From the NCBI GenBank assembly GCA_036495685.1, contig DASXMJ010000214.1:1-46720 (forward strand): a stretch of DNA of 46,720 nucleotides. The letters run 5' to 3'. Positions within the stretch are counted from its first letter, which is position 1. The number at the start of each line of letters is the position of its first letter. The notes under the pieces are model-generated. The model had not been told where the DNA came from. It ran no database searches and saw only the letters and a program-made list of their open reading frames with translations. Below, in pieces: positions 1-8,545 of the stretch. The stretch is from Candidatus Binataceae bacterium (GTDB lineage: Bacteria > Desulfobacterota > Binatia > Binatales > Binataceae). The position numbers and the translations under genes are program-made.

Positions 1-492
1 CAAGCCAGCGCGGGCCGCCCCGCTGCTGGGATCAACGCTGACTACCTCGAGTCCGTGCTCCTCCATGCCGCGATAGCATTTGGTCGTGTATTCCAAGGCA
101 GCGCCCAAGCATGGAGGCGAAAACGGTTCGTCTCCCTGTGGTCGAAAATCCCGCATGTCTACATCGACCGCATCTGATGGTTTGAATTGGCGCTGCTCGC
201 TTGTGTTGGACGATTGCGGATTTTCCGCACTCATCCCTGGTTGCGGGGCGAGTTCACCGGTCTTTGAATCCGCGCCTTGAGGCGCAACTTCGAGCGTAGT
301 TGACTCACCGGATTGAGAACTCAAACCGTGAGTAGCAGCAGGCGGTTGCTGGGAGGCGACGAGGGGTGGGTTGTGGTCGATCGTGTCGCTGGTGGCGACT
401 TCGCCGCCGGCAAGGGTGAGAGTCAAGATCGAGCAACCCACGAGAAGAACCCGGCACTGCGTACGGTTCCCCCAGAAAGCTTGCTCCCGCAG
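1..492 (-). CDS. Secreted or lipid-anchored protein with PDZ-like domain, truncated by window edge
   Basis: An open minus-strand frame runs from a stop pair at 501-496 to the left edge. It has no ATG near its beginning. A CTG at 492 or a GTG at 441 are the possible starts. The first 40 residues look like a signal peptide (arginines, then a hydrophobic run containing LVGCS, which could be a lipobox). A Ser/Thr/Gln/Pro-rich linker of about 90 residues follows. The last visible residues, ending VVSVDPSSGAARAGL, have the beginning of a PDZ domain (hydrophobic-V-x-P-x-S-P/G-A-x-x-A-G-L). The role is unknown; periplasmic PDZ proteins include proteases and secretion components, but the catalytic part, if any, lies outside the window. 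The start and the PDZ call are both tentative. Confidence 0.42.
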   Translation of the reverse strand, partial: MREQAFWGNRTQCRVLLVGCSILTLTLAGGEVATSDTIDHNPPLVASQQPPAATHGLSSQSGESTTLEVAPQGADSKTGELAPQPGMSAENPQSSNTSEQRQFKPSDAVDVDMRDFRPQGDEPFSPPCLGAALEYTTKCYRGMEEHGLEVVSVDPSSGAARAGL

Positions 493-607
493 AAGTTATC
501 ACCTGCGCCTCACAAAGTAAAAAAACATTGAGCCCGCTCTCGTCTTGTCGGTACCCGGCTGTTTACCGTGCTGTCTAGCGCGCTGGCTCAATTGACGACG
601 GCGGCAG

Positions 608-2545
608 TCAGCCGTGCGCCTTTGCGCAGCAGCTTGCGTCGTTCGTCGATGGTGGCAGGTCGATCGCTGGATTGCGATCAAAGAAGCCGCTCGGCATCAG
701 TTTGAACCCGGTCTTGACACACGGCTGGACCGGAAAGTCTTCGGTTCGTACGGTGTGGTGTATTCCGAACACGTGCCAAAGAACGATGTCGGTGTTCTCA
801 ATCGAGCGGTTCTGCGCGACGTAGTCCGGGAGCCCGCCGCCCTTCGAGTGATTCATATATTCGCCGGCCGGATATCGCTCCTCCGGATCGTACGCGGTCA
901 CCCAGACATGGTTCTGGACGAAGCCGGCGCGACGTCCCGAAAAACTATCCGCGCGGACCAATGGGGTCACCGTGTGCTTTGCTTCCAACTTATATGCGGT
1001 CGGTTGTCCAACGTGGTTTTTTACGTTGGGATTCATGATCTTCCAGTAGCGCATAGTCTCAGGATTGGTGCGGCGACAAGCCTCCCGCTCCGTCTTCAGG
1101 AGCGTCGGCTCGTCGTAAAAGGCATTGCCATAGCGGTTGTGCGGGCCTTCGCTCTCCGCGCGAGTGTTGTGTTCCACGATGCTGTTGGCGTCACCATCAA
1201 CGGCCATGTCCAGGCGGGCGCAGAAGATGTGCTGATGGATATGTCCTGCGACGCCCGGCGAGACCTCGGTTGCATATTTCCCAGGTTTGCCCGGAATACA
1301 AGCGGCAGTGTTGATGATCCCGGTCGTCTTGATCTCGTGCTCGATTGTGCCATCAAGGTACAAATACCAGTAAAAGGCGTATTCGTAGTTCCCGACGGTC
1401 AGTATGGTCGAGATGACCAGGCGGCGCGCACGGCGAACCTCGACGCGCCCGGTGCGGAAATCCGTATGCTTCCACAGGATGCCCGAGTCCTCCTCGTGGA
1501 TACAGACGGCGTTTTTTATCGTCATCACCGAGCCGTCCATCGTGTTCAGGTGCGCATCCAGATACTCGATGGTACCCAGGCAGTCGCAGCCGAGTGTCAG
1601 GGAATTCGCAAGCTTGCCGGCGCCATACTCGCCGATGTCGAAGACGTGCTTGCGGTAGTGGCCGTTGTCGGGAGAACCGTAAGGAACCACCATCTCCACA
1701 ATCGATGCCCGGTAGACGATCGGGCGCCCGTCGTACCGGACGTCGTGGAGCGTCACCCCCTCGCGGCCGTTGAAGCCAACGACTAGCTGCCATTTGTCCC
1801 AGCGGAGCACACCGTCCGTGATTGAAAAGTTAACGCCTTCGGGCTGGACCACGTCGATCGGCTTCAGCGCCGGGCGGTTGCTGGTCAGAAGCTGCGAGTC
1901 GTAGTTCACCTCATTCATCGGGATCGGCACGACCCCGTAGTCGTCGACGAGGATTACTTCCCAACTGTTGAGATCGACGACCGCGTTCAGACCTTCGATC
2001 GGGTGCGCGTAAAAGTTTTCGTTCGCGTATAGACGCAGCCACGCGAAGACGTGACACAGATGCCGCCCTTCTTCTTCCGGGACCTCGAAGCTCCCGGCAG
2101 TCCAGGGATCGATACAGACCTTGCTCATATCGGTGACGCCGCGCCGAGCGCATCCCTGGAGGAAGCGAGGATCGGTGCGGACGACCTCCTGGACCATCAG
2201 GAATTGCTCGATCTGGATCATGGGGCGCTGATCAGGAAGTTCTTCGGAAGTGAGAATCCGCTCTTCATCGAGGGATACCCTCAAGCGGGCGACCCCAATG
2301 CGGCCAACCGTGAAGATGTTGGCGCGCGCGTGGCGCGGAAGTCTTTCACCCAGCCTAAGTGCGCGGACAGCGCTCTTAGGCGGCTCCAGAAGCTCGATCG
2401 TCTCGAAGCGGGTCTGGTCGCCGAACAGCGGTGACGCCTGGATGATGCTAACGACCTTCGAAATCTCCGCCGCAGTCAGCGGAGCCAGGGAATGTGGTCT
2501 GGTCACTTCGGCGCGAGAACCGGGTTCAACACTTTTCACGTTCAT
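608..2545 (-). CDS. Copper-containing (TPQ) primary amine oxidase
   Basis: This 645-residue protein has the full active-site set of copper amine oxidases, which oxidise primary amines to aldehydes with release of ammonia and hydrogen peroxide. The TPQ cofactor tyrosine is Y387 in TVGNYEY. The catalytic base is D303 in FDIGEYGAG. The copper ligands are H437 and H439 in HIHQHIF and H597 in HHTVRTED. The length is normal for bacterial enzymes (about 640-650 residues). There is no signal peptide, so it should be cytoplasmic. The ATG at 2545 is preceded by GAGGAG at a good distance. It is the last gene of the minus-strand set that begins with the EthD gene at 6772, lying 196 bp after the hydrolase gene. 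An aromatic or arylalkyl amine substrate would fit the neighbouring ring-hydroxylating dioxygenase, but that is inference. Confidence 0.93.
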   Translation of the reverse strand: MNVKSVEPGSRAEVTRPHSLAPLTAAEISKVVSIIQASPLFGDQTRFETIELLEPPKSAVRALRLGERLPRHARANIFTVGRIGVARLRVSLDEERILTSEELPDQRPMIQIEQFLMVQEVVRTDPRFLQGCARRGVTDMSKVCIDPWTAGSFEVPEEEGRHLCHVFAWLRLYANENFYAHPIEGLNAVVDLNSWEVILVDDYGVVPIPMNEVNYDSQLLTSNRPALKPIDVVQPEGVNFSITDGVLRWDKWQLVVGFNGREGVTLHDVRYDGRPIVYRASIVEMVVPYGSPDNGHYRKHVFDIGEYGAGKLANSLTLGCDCLGTIEYLDAHLNTMDGSVMTIKNAVCIHEEDSGILWKHTDFRTGRVEVRRARRLVISTILTVGNYEYAFYWYLYLDGTIEHEIKTTGIINTAACIPGKPGKYATEVSPGVAGHIHQHIFCARLDMAVDGDANSIVEHNTRAESEGPHNRYGNAFYDEPTLLKTEREACRRTNPETMRYWKIMNPNVKNHVGQPTAYKLEAKHTVTPLVRADSFSGRRAGFVQNHVWVTAYDPEERYPAGEYMNHSKGGGLPDYVAQNRSIENTDIVLWHVFGIHHTVRTEDFPVQPCVKTGFKLMPSGFFDRNPAIDLPPSTNDASCCAKAHG

Positions 2546-2741
2546 TCGAGAACTCCTCGAGTCTCATTTTTCCAAAAGTCGATGTCTTCGCGCAGGGTGC
2601 CATCAGTGTTGATAACCGCCGCGGCTCAATCGAACTGACGGCCGATCGCACCGGAAGCGCAGATATTGGGAGGTCCTTGTTGTCGCAGTCGCAATTCCGT
2701 GAGGCGGATTAGCTTACAATTTCACGACCACCAGGGATGTT

Positions 2742-3998
2742 TCAACGAGAATCGCTCGCGCTTCCTCTCCCCTCGCTTTTCTTCCACCAGTGCTCCGCGC
2801 GCAGGGTATTCAGGGGCAGTTCCTCGTCGATTACTCGGTCCGCGGCTTCGGCGCCGGTCACCGGCAACTCGGCCGGGTCGAGCAGCCCGAGCTGCACGAG
2901 TACGGATGCCTGGTCCCAGTAAAGATGCTCGCTACACAGTTTGTCGCCGCGGAACTGTACTATCGCGACCATTGGAATTCTGACCTCTTTCCCGGTCGGC
3001 TTGATCCCCGGCAGCAGCGTGTCGTTCTCAGCCTCGTGCTTAAAGCACGCGATGAATTCGTCAACCACCCGGTCAGCGCCGATCGTACGAGAAATCGGAA
3101 TCATTCTGGAGCCCTGGTTCTGCGGAATGAAGTGGTACTTGTAGTAGCGATGCAATTCGCGCGCGCCAAAACCGCCAATCATGGTCGGGACATGATTCAC
3201 GTAGGCGCGTGGCACCATCGTGCGGATTGTAGCGTCGGCGTCGCAGGTCACGAATTCGCCCTCCAGATGCTTCTCCCATAGAGCATCGAGGTCGTAGCGC
3301 GGGCCAATCGCGCGGCGGAGAACACTTATAGTCCGCGAATGCGCCAGCGACGCAGCGCTCCGGTCAAAAGTTTTACGCCCAGGGTCATCAAAAGAGTGGC
3401 GGGCGCCGCGATAGACATACACTTCCGCGTCGTCGTTTTCAGCCTGCGCTTGCTTGATTGCCACGCGCGCGGTGGCCGGAACGAATTCGTCTTCCGACCC
3501 GAAATGGAGTGCGATTGGACAGCGGATCGATTTCGTCTCGCCGAGATGCTTCTCGATCCCGACCCCAGAGTAGGCTGCCGCAGCATCGAGCGGCAGTCGT
3601 GAGGCGGCCAGATATGCCAGCAACCCTCCCATGCAGAACCCGATGGTACCCACCTTGCCTGTGCACGCACGATTTGCGCGCAATGCTTGCAAGGTGTCGC
3701 GGATATCGAGAATTGCCTGCTCGACGTCGAAGCGATCACGATAGGTGAGAGCAGTCTTGAAGTCCTCTTCTGAATGTCCAAGCTCAATACCGGGCCTGAT
3801 GTGCCAGAACAGGTCGGGTACTAATACCACGTAGCCCTCCTCGGCGTAGGCGTCGGCGAGATCGCGGATATGCTGATTCAGGCCGAAGATCTCGTGCAAC
3901 AAAATCAATCCGGGACCTGACCCCGAAGCAGGAAGCGAGAGGTAGCCTTGGAAGGCGCCGTCGCCCGCGGCCGCAATGGAGATGGTTACTCCGTTCAT
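2742..3998 (-). CDS. Dienelactone hydrolase fused to an NTF2/SnoaL-like domain
   Basis: Residues 1 to about 225 form a dienelactone hydrolase (alpha/beta hydrolase) domain with the family triad C122 (GFCMGG), D170 (GSEDEFV) and H201 (GARHSF). E36 in LHEIFG is also present; in this family it holds the nucleophile. Residues from about 233 to 400 form a second domain of the NTF2/SnoaL-like type, with short motifs such as SRTIGADRVVDEF, LPGIKPTGKEV and YWDQASVLVQLGLLD. Dienelactone hydrolases open lactones formed in (chloro)catechol ortho-cleavage, and many relatives are general esterases. The two domains are usually separate proteins, so the fusion suggests the NTF2 part assists the same reaction. 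The gene starts 53 bp after the dioxygenase beta gene and belongs to the same minus-strand set. The substrate is unknown. Confidence 0.87.
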   Translation of the reverse strand: MNGVTISIAAAGDGAFQGYLSLPASGSGPGLILLHEIFGLNQHIRDLADAYAEEGYVVLVPDLFWHIRPGIELGHSEEDFKTALTYRDRFDVEQAILDIRDTLQALRANRACTGKVGTIGFCMGGLLAYLAASRLPLDAAAAYSGVGIEKHLGETKSIRCPIALHFGSEDEFVPATARVAIKQAQAENDDAEVYVYRGARHSFDDPGRKTFDRSAASLAHSRTISVLRRAIGPRYDLDALWEKHLEGEFVTCDADATIRTMVPRAYVNHVPTMIGGFGARELHRYYKYHFIPQNQGSRMIPISRTIGADRVVDEFIACFKHEAENDTLLPGIKPTGKEVRIPMVAIVQFRGDKLCSEHLYWDQASVLVQLGLLDPAELPVTGAEAADRVIDEELPLNTLRAEHWWKKSEGRGSASDSR

Positions 3999-4051
3999 AC
4001 GTCCTCCCGGGGCGTGCCGCGACGCGGGTCCCGACTAGTCGCGTGTTTCGG

Positions 4052-4525
4052 TCAAATCAGAAAGGTCAGGTTGTCGATCGGCTCGTCGTTGTTGACCAGC
4101 AGCACCTTCTTGGAAATCAATTTGAAGCTGCCGTTTTCAGGACGCAGCCGATGAGTCGTGCGTCCCGCGAACAAGTCCTGCTTTCCGCGCCGCAACTCCG
4201 CGAGCAGGAAATTGGAATGCGTCACGATCTCCCAGTCCCCAACATCCTCAATTTCGATATTCGATATCAGACGGCGCATCCGCGACCGCGGTTCCTGTGC
4301 GTGCGCGAACCCACTCTTGAGCCGCGCGATTCGCAGTTGCAGGCGCACCCAGTCGTCATAGATCAGCGATACCTCGCGTGCAGGATCAAGATCGTCGCGA
4401 TTGCTAGGCACCCAGTACAGCGCGGGCTCACTCCACAGCGCGAGCCACTCGTCGAAGCGGTGCTCATCCATGAGTTGCGCTTCACGGAACAGAAACTGCT
4501 CCACCCGCTCCCGATCGACCGGCAT
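4052..4525 (-). CDS. Aromatic ring-hydroxylating dioxygenase, beta (small) subunit
   Basis: This is the small subunit of a naphthalene/biphenyl-dioxygenase-type terminal oxygenase. It adopts an NTF2-like fold and supports the alpha3beta3 hexamer. Family features include the N-terminal FLFREAQLMDEHRFDEWLALW stretch (about residues 10-30), RSRMRRLIS and SNFLLAELRRGKQDLFAGR. I place the start at the ATG at 4525 (157 residues, 7 bp after the alpha stop) because conserved homology begins there and GCGAGGA lies upstream. An earlier ATG at 4564 would add 13 unconserved residues and overlap the alpha gene by 32 bp. Translation is probably coupled to alpha. No ferredoxin or reductase gene is nearby, so electron donors must come from elsewhere. 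Confidence 0.9.
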   Translation of the reverse strand: MPVDRERVEQFLFREAQLMDEHRFDEWLALWSEPALYWVPSNRDDLDPAREVSLIYDDWVRLQLRIARLKSGFAHAQEPRSRMRRLISNIEIEDVGDWEIVTHSNFLLAELRRGKQDLFAGRTTHRLRPENGSFKLISKKVLLVNNDEPIDNLTFLI

Positions 4526-4532
4526 CTCGGAG

Positions 4533-5888
4533 TCATCCTCGCTTGATCGCCACCGCGCCGGCACCGCGCTTGCGCATGCTGCGCGCCGCGACTTCTCCCT
4601 GCATCATAATTTTCTTCCACTGTCGCCAGATGCCGCGCTGGGTCGTCTCGTCCGATAGGTCGCCTACGATCATGCCGTCTTCGTGACGCTCGCGATGGAG
4701 GCCGCGCGACATCAGTTGCCACGGCTCCAACTCGACCGCGCATCCGTCCTGGACCCTTTCGAAGATTTCCGAATCGTCGGGACCGCCGAAGCTGGCGGAT
4801 CCAAAGAACGCTTCGTGCGAGCGGAGTCTGATCGCGTTGACCTCCGGCGCAAGCCACTTGAGCAAGGTTGGATAGAGGCACACTTCCGTGCGGTCGACGC
4901 TCAATGGCTGGAGGACCCGCATCTGGACGCCGATCAGAATCAGGTTGGGAAAAATGAAGGTGTGGGTTCCGCCCTCGCGCAACATGTTGGCGGCCCTGTC
5001 TGCGCCGAATCGCCGGTCAAGGTTATTCAACCGCGCCTCTCCCTCAGGAGTAACCGCTCTCACCTCGGGCGCAGGGTCGCCGTTGAGCGGGTCGTAGATT
5101 CGCATCCGGTAGTCGAGCATCACGTGCCCGTTACCCAGATCCTTTGCGTTGCCGCGGAATGCCGCGAAGTTGCGGTCGACACGCTGCTGCTCCGGTGTCG
5201 GCACATGCGTGATCTTGTCCATCAGCGCCTGTGCAAACGAAGCGTGCACGATGGACGGATGGTAGCCGTCCATTGAATTCTCGGCAGCCAGCTTCCAGTT
5301 GCCCTGGTACGAGTACTTGTGGACGCCGGAGACCACTTCCACTTCGTCCGCATTCGACATTCCGGCAAACAGATCGATTTCTTCCTTGGCTCTGCCGAGA
5401 TGCGCATCCAGCGCGATCCCGGCCGGGCTCAGGCTCGCAAAGATGAAACCGCGATGCTCCCCGACTCGCGGCACCTTCACCAGTCCCAGGTCTTCTCGCT
5501 TAAATCCCTCTCCGTAGCCATCCATCGACGGTACGCCCCCCAGGTCGCCGTTAAGCAGGTATGTCCAGCCATGATACATGCATCGAAACGAACGGGTATT
5601 ACCTTGTTCCCGCTGACACACGGTGGCGCCGCGATGGCGGCAGCGGTTCAACAACAAGTGCACTTCCCCTTGCTGGTCGCGAACCATGATCACCGGCTGA
5701 CGTCCGATCCGCTTGAGGCGAAAGTCGCCCGGGTTCGGGATTTCCCCCCGATGCCCAACGTAGACCCATCCACGATGGAAAATCTTATCCATTTCATCGG
5801 TGAAGATGGCGGGATTGGTGTAAACGCTGATGTGGACGCGGTCTTCTTTGACCAGCGATTCGTAATCCAGGCCATTTCGCGAAAGCAT
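4533..5888 (-). CDS. Aromatic ring-hydroxylating dioxygenase, alpha subunit (Rieske oxygenase)
   Basis: This is the catalytic subunit, 451 residues from the chosen start. The Rieske [2Fe-2S] motif is C83-R-H85 and C103-M-Y-H106. The mononuclear iron site is H210 and H215 in ENSMDGYHPSIVH, with D371 or D372 (GGPDDSEIF) as the likely third ligand. The enzyme would insert O2 into an aromatic ring to give a cis-dihydrodiol, or perform a related hydroxylation or demethylation. I place the start at the ATG at 5888, which has AGGGAG upstream and begins the conserved region. The frame is open back to 5963 but those 25 residues look non-conserved. It is followed by the beta subunit, and the pair sits between an EthD gene and a dienelactone hydrolase gene. 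The substrate cannot be read from sequence. Confidence 0.92.
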   Translation of the reverse strand: MLSRNGLDYESLVKEDRVHISVYTNPAIFTDEMDKIFHRGWVYVGHRGEIPNPGDFRLKRIGRQPVIMVRDQQGEVHLLLNRCRHRGATVCQREQGNTRSFRCMYHGWTYLLNGDLGGVPSMDGYGEGFKREDLGLVKVPRVGEHRGFIFASLSPAGIALDAHLGRAKEEIDLFAGMSNADEVEVVSGVHKYSYQGNWKLAAENSMDGYHPSIVHASFAQALMDKITHVPTPEQQRVDRNFAAFRGNAKDLGNGHVMLDYRMRIYDPLNGDPAPEVRAVTPEGEARLNNLDRRFGADRAANMLREGGTHTFIFPNLILIGVQMRVLQPLSVDRTEVCLYPTLLKWLAPEVNAIRLRSHEAFFGSASFGGPDDSEIFERVQDGCAVELEPWQLMSRGLHRERHEDGMIVGDLSDETTQRGIWRQWKKIMMQGEVAARSMRKRGAGAVAIKRG

Positions 5889-5992
5889 GCTCGATCTCCC
5901 TTGTGCGGCCGCGGGCAAGCGCCCGAGTGTAGTCCGACTAGGATGTTGCGCCCGAACTGTCAAGCCGCTCGCGGAAGGGCGGTTCCCCGAAT

Positions 5993-6772
5993 TCAGCGAC
6001 GGTCAATGACCACGCGTTCTTTGGCGATCCAGATGGAGGAATTTCTGAAATCTATAAAATTCGTTTCATCCTCGACCGCGAGCTCTCCGGCGCGTCTAGC
6101 CTCTGGCGTTCCAGCGGCCGCCGCCGATTCGGCACGATCGATCCAGGCTTCGGCATGACCGGTGTAGGGCGCAACCGTGGTTCCACGCTCAGCTCGAAGT
6201 CGTTGCTCTATTGGATCCTCGAAACGGTGGACCTGAAAGTACTTCTTCAGATGAGAGCCTCCCGCGAGCCCCCTAATAATCGGCCCGTGGTTGGTTCGCC
6301 AATAGAGCTGCGCCTGCTCCAAGGTCTGGTTGGGCGGATGACGCAGCGGAAAGAAAATCTTCACCAGGCCGCTGCCGGGACGCGCAACAATATCTTCCGA
6401 AGGATTAATCTGCGGATATTCGTAAGCGAGCCACAGCGGTGAAGTCGGCAGGTCGATGAAGGTAGCTTCGTCTTCGACCAGCTCCTTGGCGGCGGTCTGC
6501 CCCGCCGGACTACCGATACTTGTCGCAAAGGCTTCGCGAGTTGTCCACCAGAGTTCCGCGACGCCATCGTAAGGCGGTTCCATTCCGCCGCGTGCACGAG
6601 CCATCTGCTCGTTCATCGGATCGTCCAGCGTGTGGTCCTGCACGTAACGAAGAATGTTTAAGGCCGTGGCGTGTTTAGCGACCAGCGGTCCGTGTACCTC
6701 ATGCCAGTACTTCTGGAACTGTTCACGCGACAGTGACGGTTTGCGGCGCAGAACAAAAATCAGGCGAATCAT
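5993..6772 (-). CDS. Tandem EthD-domain protein
   Basis: This 259-residue protein consists of two EthD-type (dimeric alpha+beta barrel) domains. Each contains the characteristic motif: QFQKYWHEVHGPLV near residue 20 and QLYWRTNHGPII near residue 155. EthD proteins are small barrel proteins found beside genes for ether or aromatic degradation, and their exact roles are mostly unclear. Here two copies are fused, so a single chain would form the usual dimer. The start is the ATG at 6772 with GGGAGGAG upstream; the frame is open to 6808 without another good start. It is the first gene of the minus-strand dioxygenase set, 104 bp before the alpha subunit. Its promoter should lie in the 468-bp divergent region to its right. 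Confidence 0.82.
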   Translation of the reverse strand: MIRLIFVLRRKPSLSREQFQKYWHEVHGPLVAKHATALNILRYVQDHTLDDPMNEQMARARGGMEPPYDGVAELWWTTREAFATSIGSPAGQTAAKELVEDEATFIDLPTSPLWLAYEYPQINPSEDIVARPGSGLVKIFFPLRHPPNQTLEQAQLYWRTNHGPIIRGLAGGSHLKKYFQVHRFEDPIEQRLRAERGTTVAPYTGHAEAWIDRAESAAAAGTPEARRAGELAVEDETNFIDFRNSSIWIAKERVVIDRR

Positions 6773-7240
6773 GCTCTCCTCCCGCGATCCATGCTGCACT
6801 AGCAACAAACGCCCCTCGCATCAAAGCCCGGCCCGCGCAGAGAATCTTCCGTTCGAGCTGGTGAGTTGGAAGCGACCTGTCTGAAGCTCCCGCATGGGCA
6901 AAAGAATTCCCTGGTAGGTGGGATTGAAGTTTGTTGTTTGGAGTCAAAAAAACGCCATTCCTCTGAATGCAGCATCTGTACAAAAGGCGAGGAAGAGCGA
7001 CGTCTTTTCTGCTCTGGTGGACCGCCGCGGTCAAAGTTCGGACTGAACGGTCCACAAAGAAATCTCACCGACCGCCTGCTCGGTCCAATCCGATGCGAGG
7101 GTCTCGATCAGTTTGCCGGACCTGAAGGCCTTTTTTGCGAGTTTTACGATTGGTCCCGCACTCGTCTATCATTGCACAAGGCCGCGCCCGGGTGGGCGGC
7201 CTCCGCCAGGGCCGACGGAAACTTTAGAGGAGTGCGAACA
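6773..7240. other. Divergent intergenic region between EthD and VOC genes
   Basis: This 468-bp stretch separates the minus-strand dioxygenase set from the plus-strand VOC gene. It must hold promoters in both directions. I see no convincing -35/-10 pair, no clear repeat and no credible small gene. The open frames here begin upstream of better starts or have no family features. AGAGGAG at its right end is the ribosome-binding site for the VOC gene. Confidence 0.5.
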
Positions 7241-8326
7241 ATGTCAACCAGAGATTTTGAAGTGCGGCAGGTGCTCAAAGCTTATCGCAACGGGATCATC
7301 TCGGAGGAACTATTCGCGCAGGAGATGGATAGGCTGTGCGGGCCGGGAACTGAGAACCCGGGCCCCAAGGCCTCAAAGCGACCGCCCGGACTTCTCGGAG
7401 TGACCGGCGACGCGGTCCTTGACGCACCAGACGGCCTAGCCAAGATGATGCAGAAAAAGACGTACGACAGGAGCGCCGAGGATCTCGGCAATATCGTCGC
7501 CCTTGAACACGTCAACGTGACAGTTCCGGACCAAGGAAAGGCCGCGTTGTTCTATGTCAACGGGCTGGGGTTGACACGCGACCCATATATGATGACTGGT
7601 CCGGCCAACATGTGGGTGAACGCGGGCCGGCAGCAATTCCATCTTCCCACCAGCAAACCCCAGGTAGTGCGTGGCCACGTCGGAGTAGTGGTCTCCGATT
7701 ACGATGCATTGCCGCGGCGCCTGAGCCGGATAAGTGAAGCCCTCAGTGGAAGTCGCTTCGCATTCCAGGAACGTGACGGCCACATCGAGGCGACCTGCCC
7801 ATGGGGCAACCGGATTCATTGCTTTGCTCCAGCCCAGCGCTTCGGTCCGATGGCGGTCGGTATCCCGTATGTAGAGTTCGATGTGCCTGTGGGAACGGCC
7901 GAGGGTATCGCCCGATTTTATTCCCAGATTATGGGCGCGCAGGCAGCACGGCTCGAGGACACGGGCGGACCTTTTGCCTGCGTGACTGTCGGGACGGGGC
8001 AGAACCTGTTCTTCCGCGAATCCGACAGACCTACTCCGCCCTACGATCGGCATCATCTTCAGATCTACATCAACGACTTCTCCGGCCCACATCGCGGGCT
8101 AGCCGCGAAGGGATTGATCATCCAGGAGAGCGATCAGCACCAGTATCGATTCCAGGACATCGTCGATCCTGACAGCGGCAAGGTGCTGTTTACTATCGAG
8201 CACGAAGTTCGCAGCATGAAGCATCCTCTCTACTTACGGCCGCTGGTCAATCGCAACCCCTCCCAGAGCATCGTGGGTTATTCGCCGGGAGAAGACGCTC
8301 GAAACTGGGCAATGGCATCGAACTAG
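7241..8326 (+). CDS. Two-domain VOC (glyoxalase-fold) protein with N-terminal SHOCT-like module
   Basis: The 361-residue product begins with a short helical module (RDFEVRQVLKAYRNGIIS near residues 4-21, then F-x-x-E-M). This resembles the SHOCT motif and recurs in the ferritin-like protein starting at 9545. After a linker of about 40 residues come two vicinal-oxygen-chelate domains, about 75-195 (ALEHVNVTVPD) and 205-330 (GIPYVEFDVP). Possible metal ligands are the histidine of LEHVNV and acidic residues near FTIEHE, but I cannot assign a reaction. The start is the ATG at 7241 with AGAGGAG upstream; the frame is open back to 6866, but that part is poor in protein-like sequence. It stands 219 bp before the sigma-like gene. 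Members of this superfamily include ring-cleavage dioxygenases, lyases and binding proteins. Confidence 0.8.
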   Translation: MSTRDFEVRQVLKAYRNGIISEELFAQEMDRLCGPGTENPGPKASKRPPGLLGVTGDAVLDAPDGLAKMMQKKTYDRSAEDLGNIVALEHVNVTVPDQGKAALFYVNGLGLTRDPYMMTGPANMWVNAGRQQFHLPTSKPQVVRGHVGVVVSDYDALPRRLSRISEALSGSRFAFQERDGHIEATCPWGNRIHCFAPAQRFGPMAVGIPYVEFDVPVGTAEGIARFYSQIMGAQAARLEDTGGPFACVTVGTGQNLFFRESDRPTPPYDRHHLQIYINDFSGPHRGLAAKGLIIQESDQHQYRFQDIVDPDSGKVLFTIEHEVRSMKHPLYLRPLVNRNPSQSIVGYSPGEDARNWAMASN

Positions 8327-8545
8327 GCGCGATAGGAAGGGCTTGCGTGCCTTCAGGTCGGTCAGGCAGTCGGAGATTCGCATTAGAGGTGTCTGATCGA
8401 ACCAATTTCGGCGCATGACAGCGGGCTTTCGGACTAAAGAACGCGAAGAGACCTGGTCCTTCCGTCGTCGAAGTCTCTAATGCTCTGCTGTAGCGTCCAA
8501 AAGGGGACCTTGGTTACCTCTACCGAGTAGAACGACAGGACCCGC

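Noticed and set aside
614..1786. 390-codon plus-strand frame
   Set aside because: It is antisense to the copper amine oxidase gene, has no family features and is explained by high G+C in the third codon positions.
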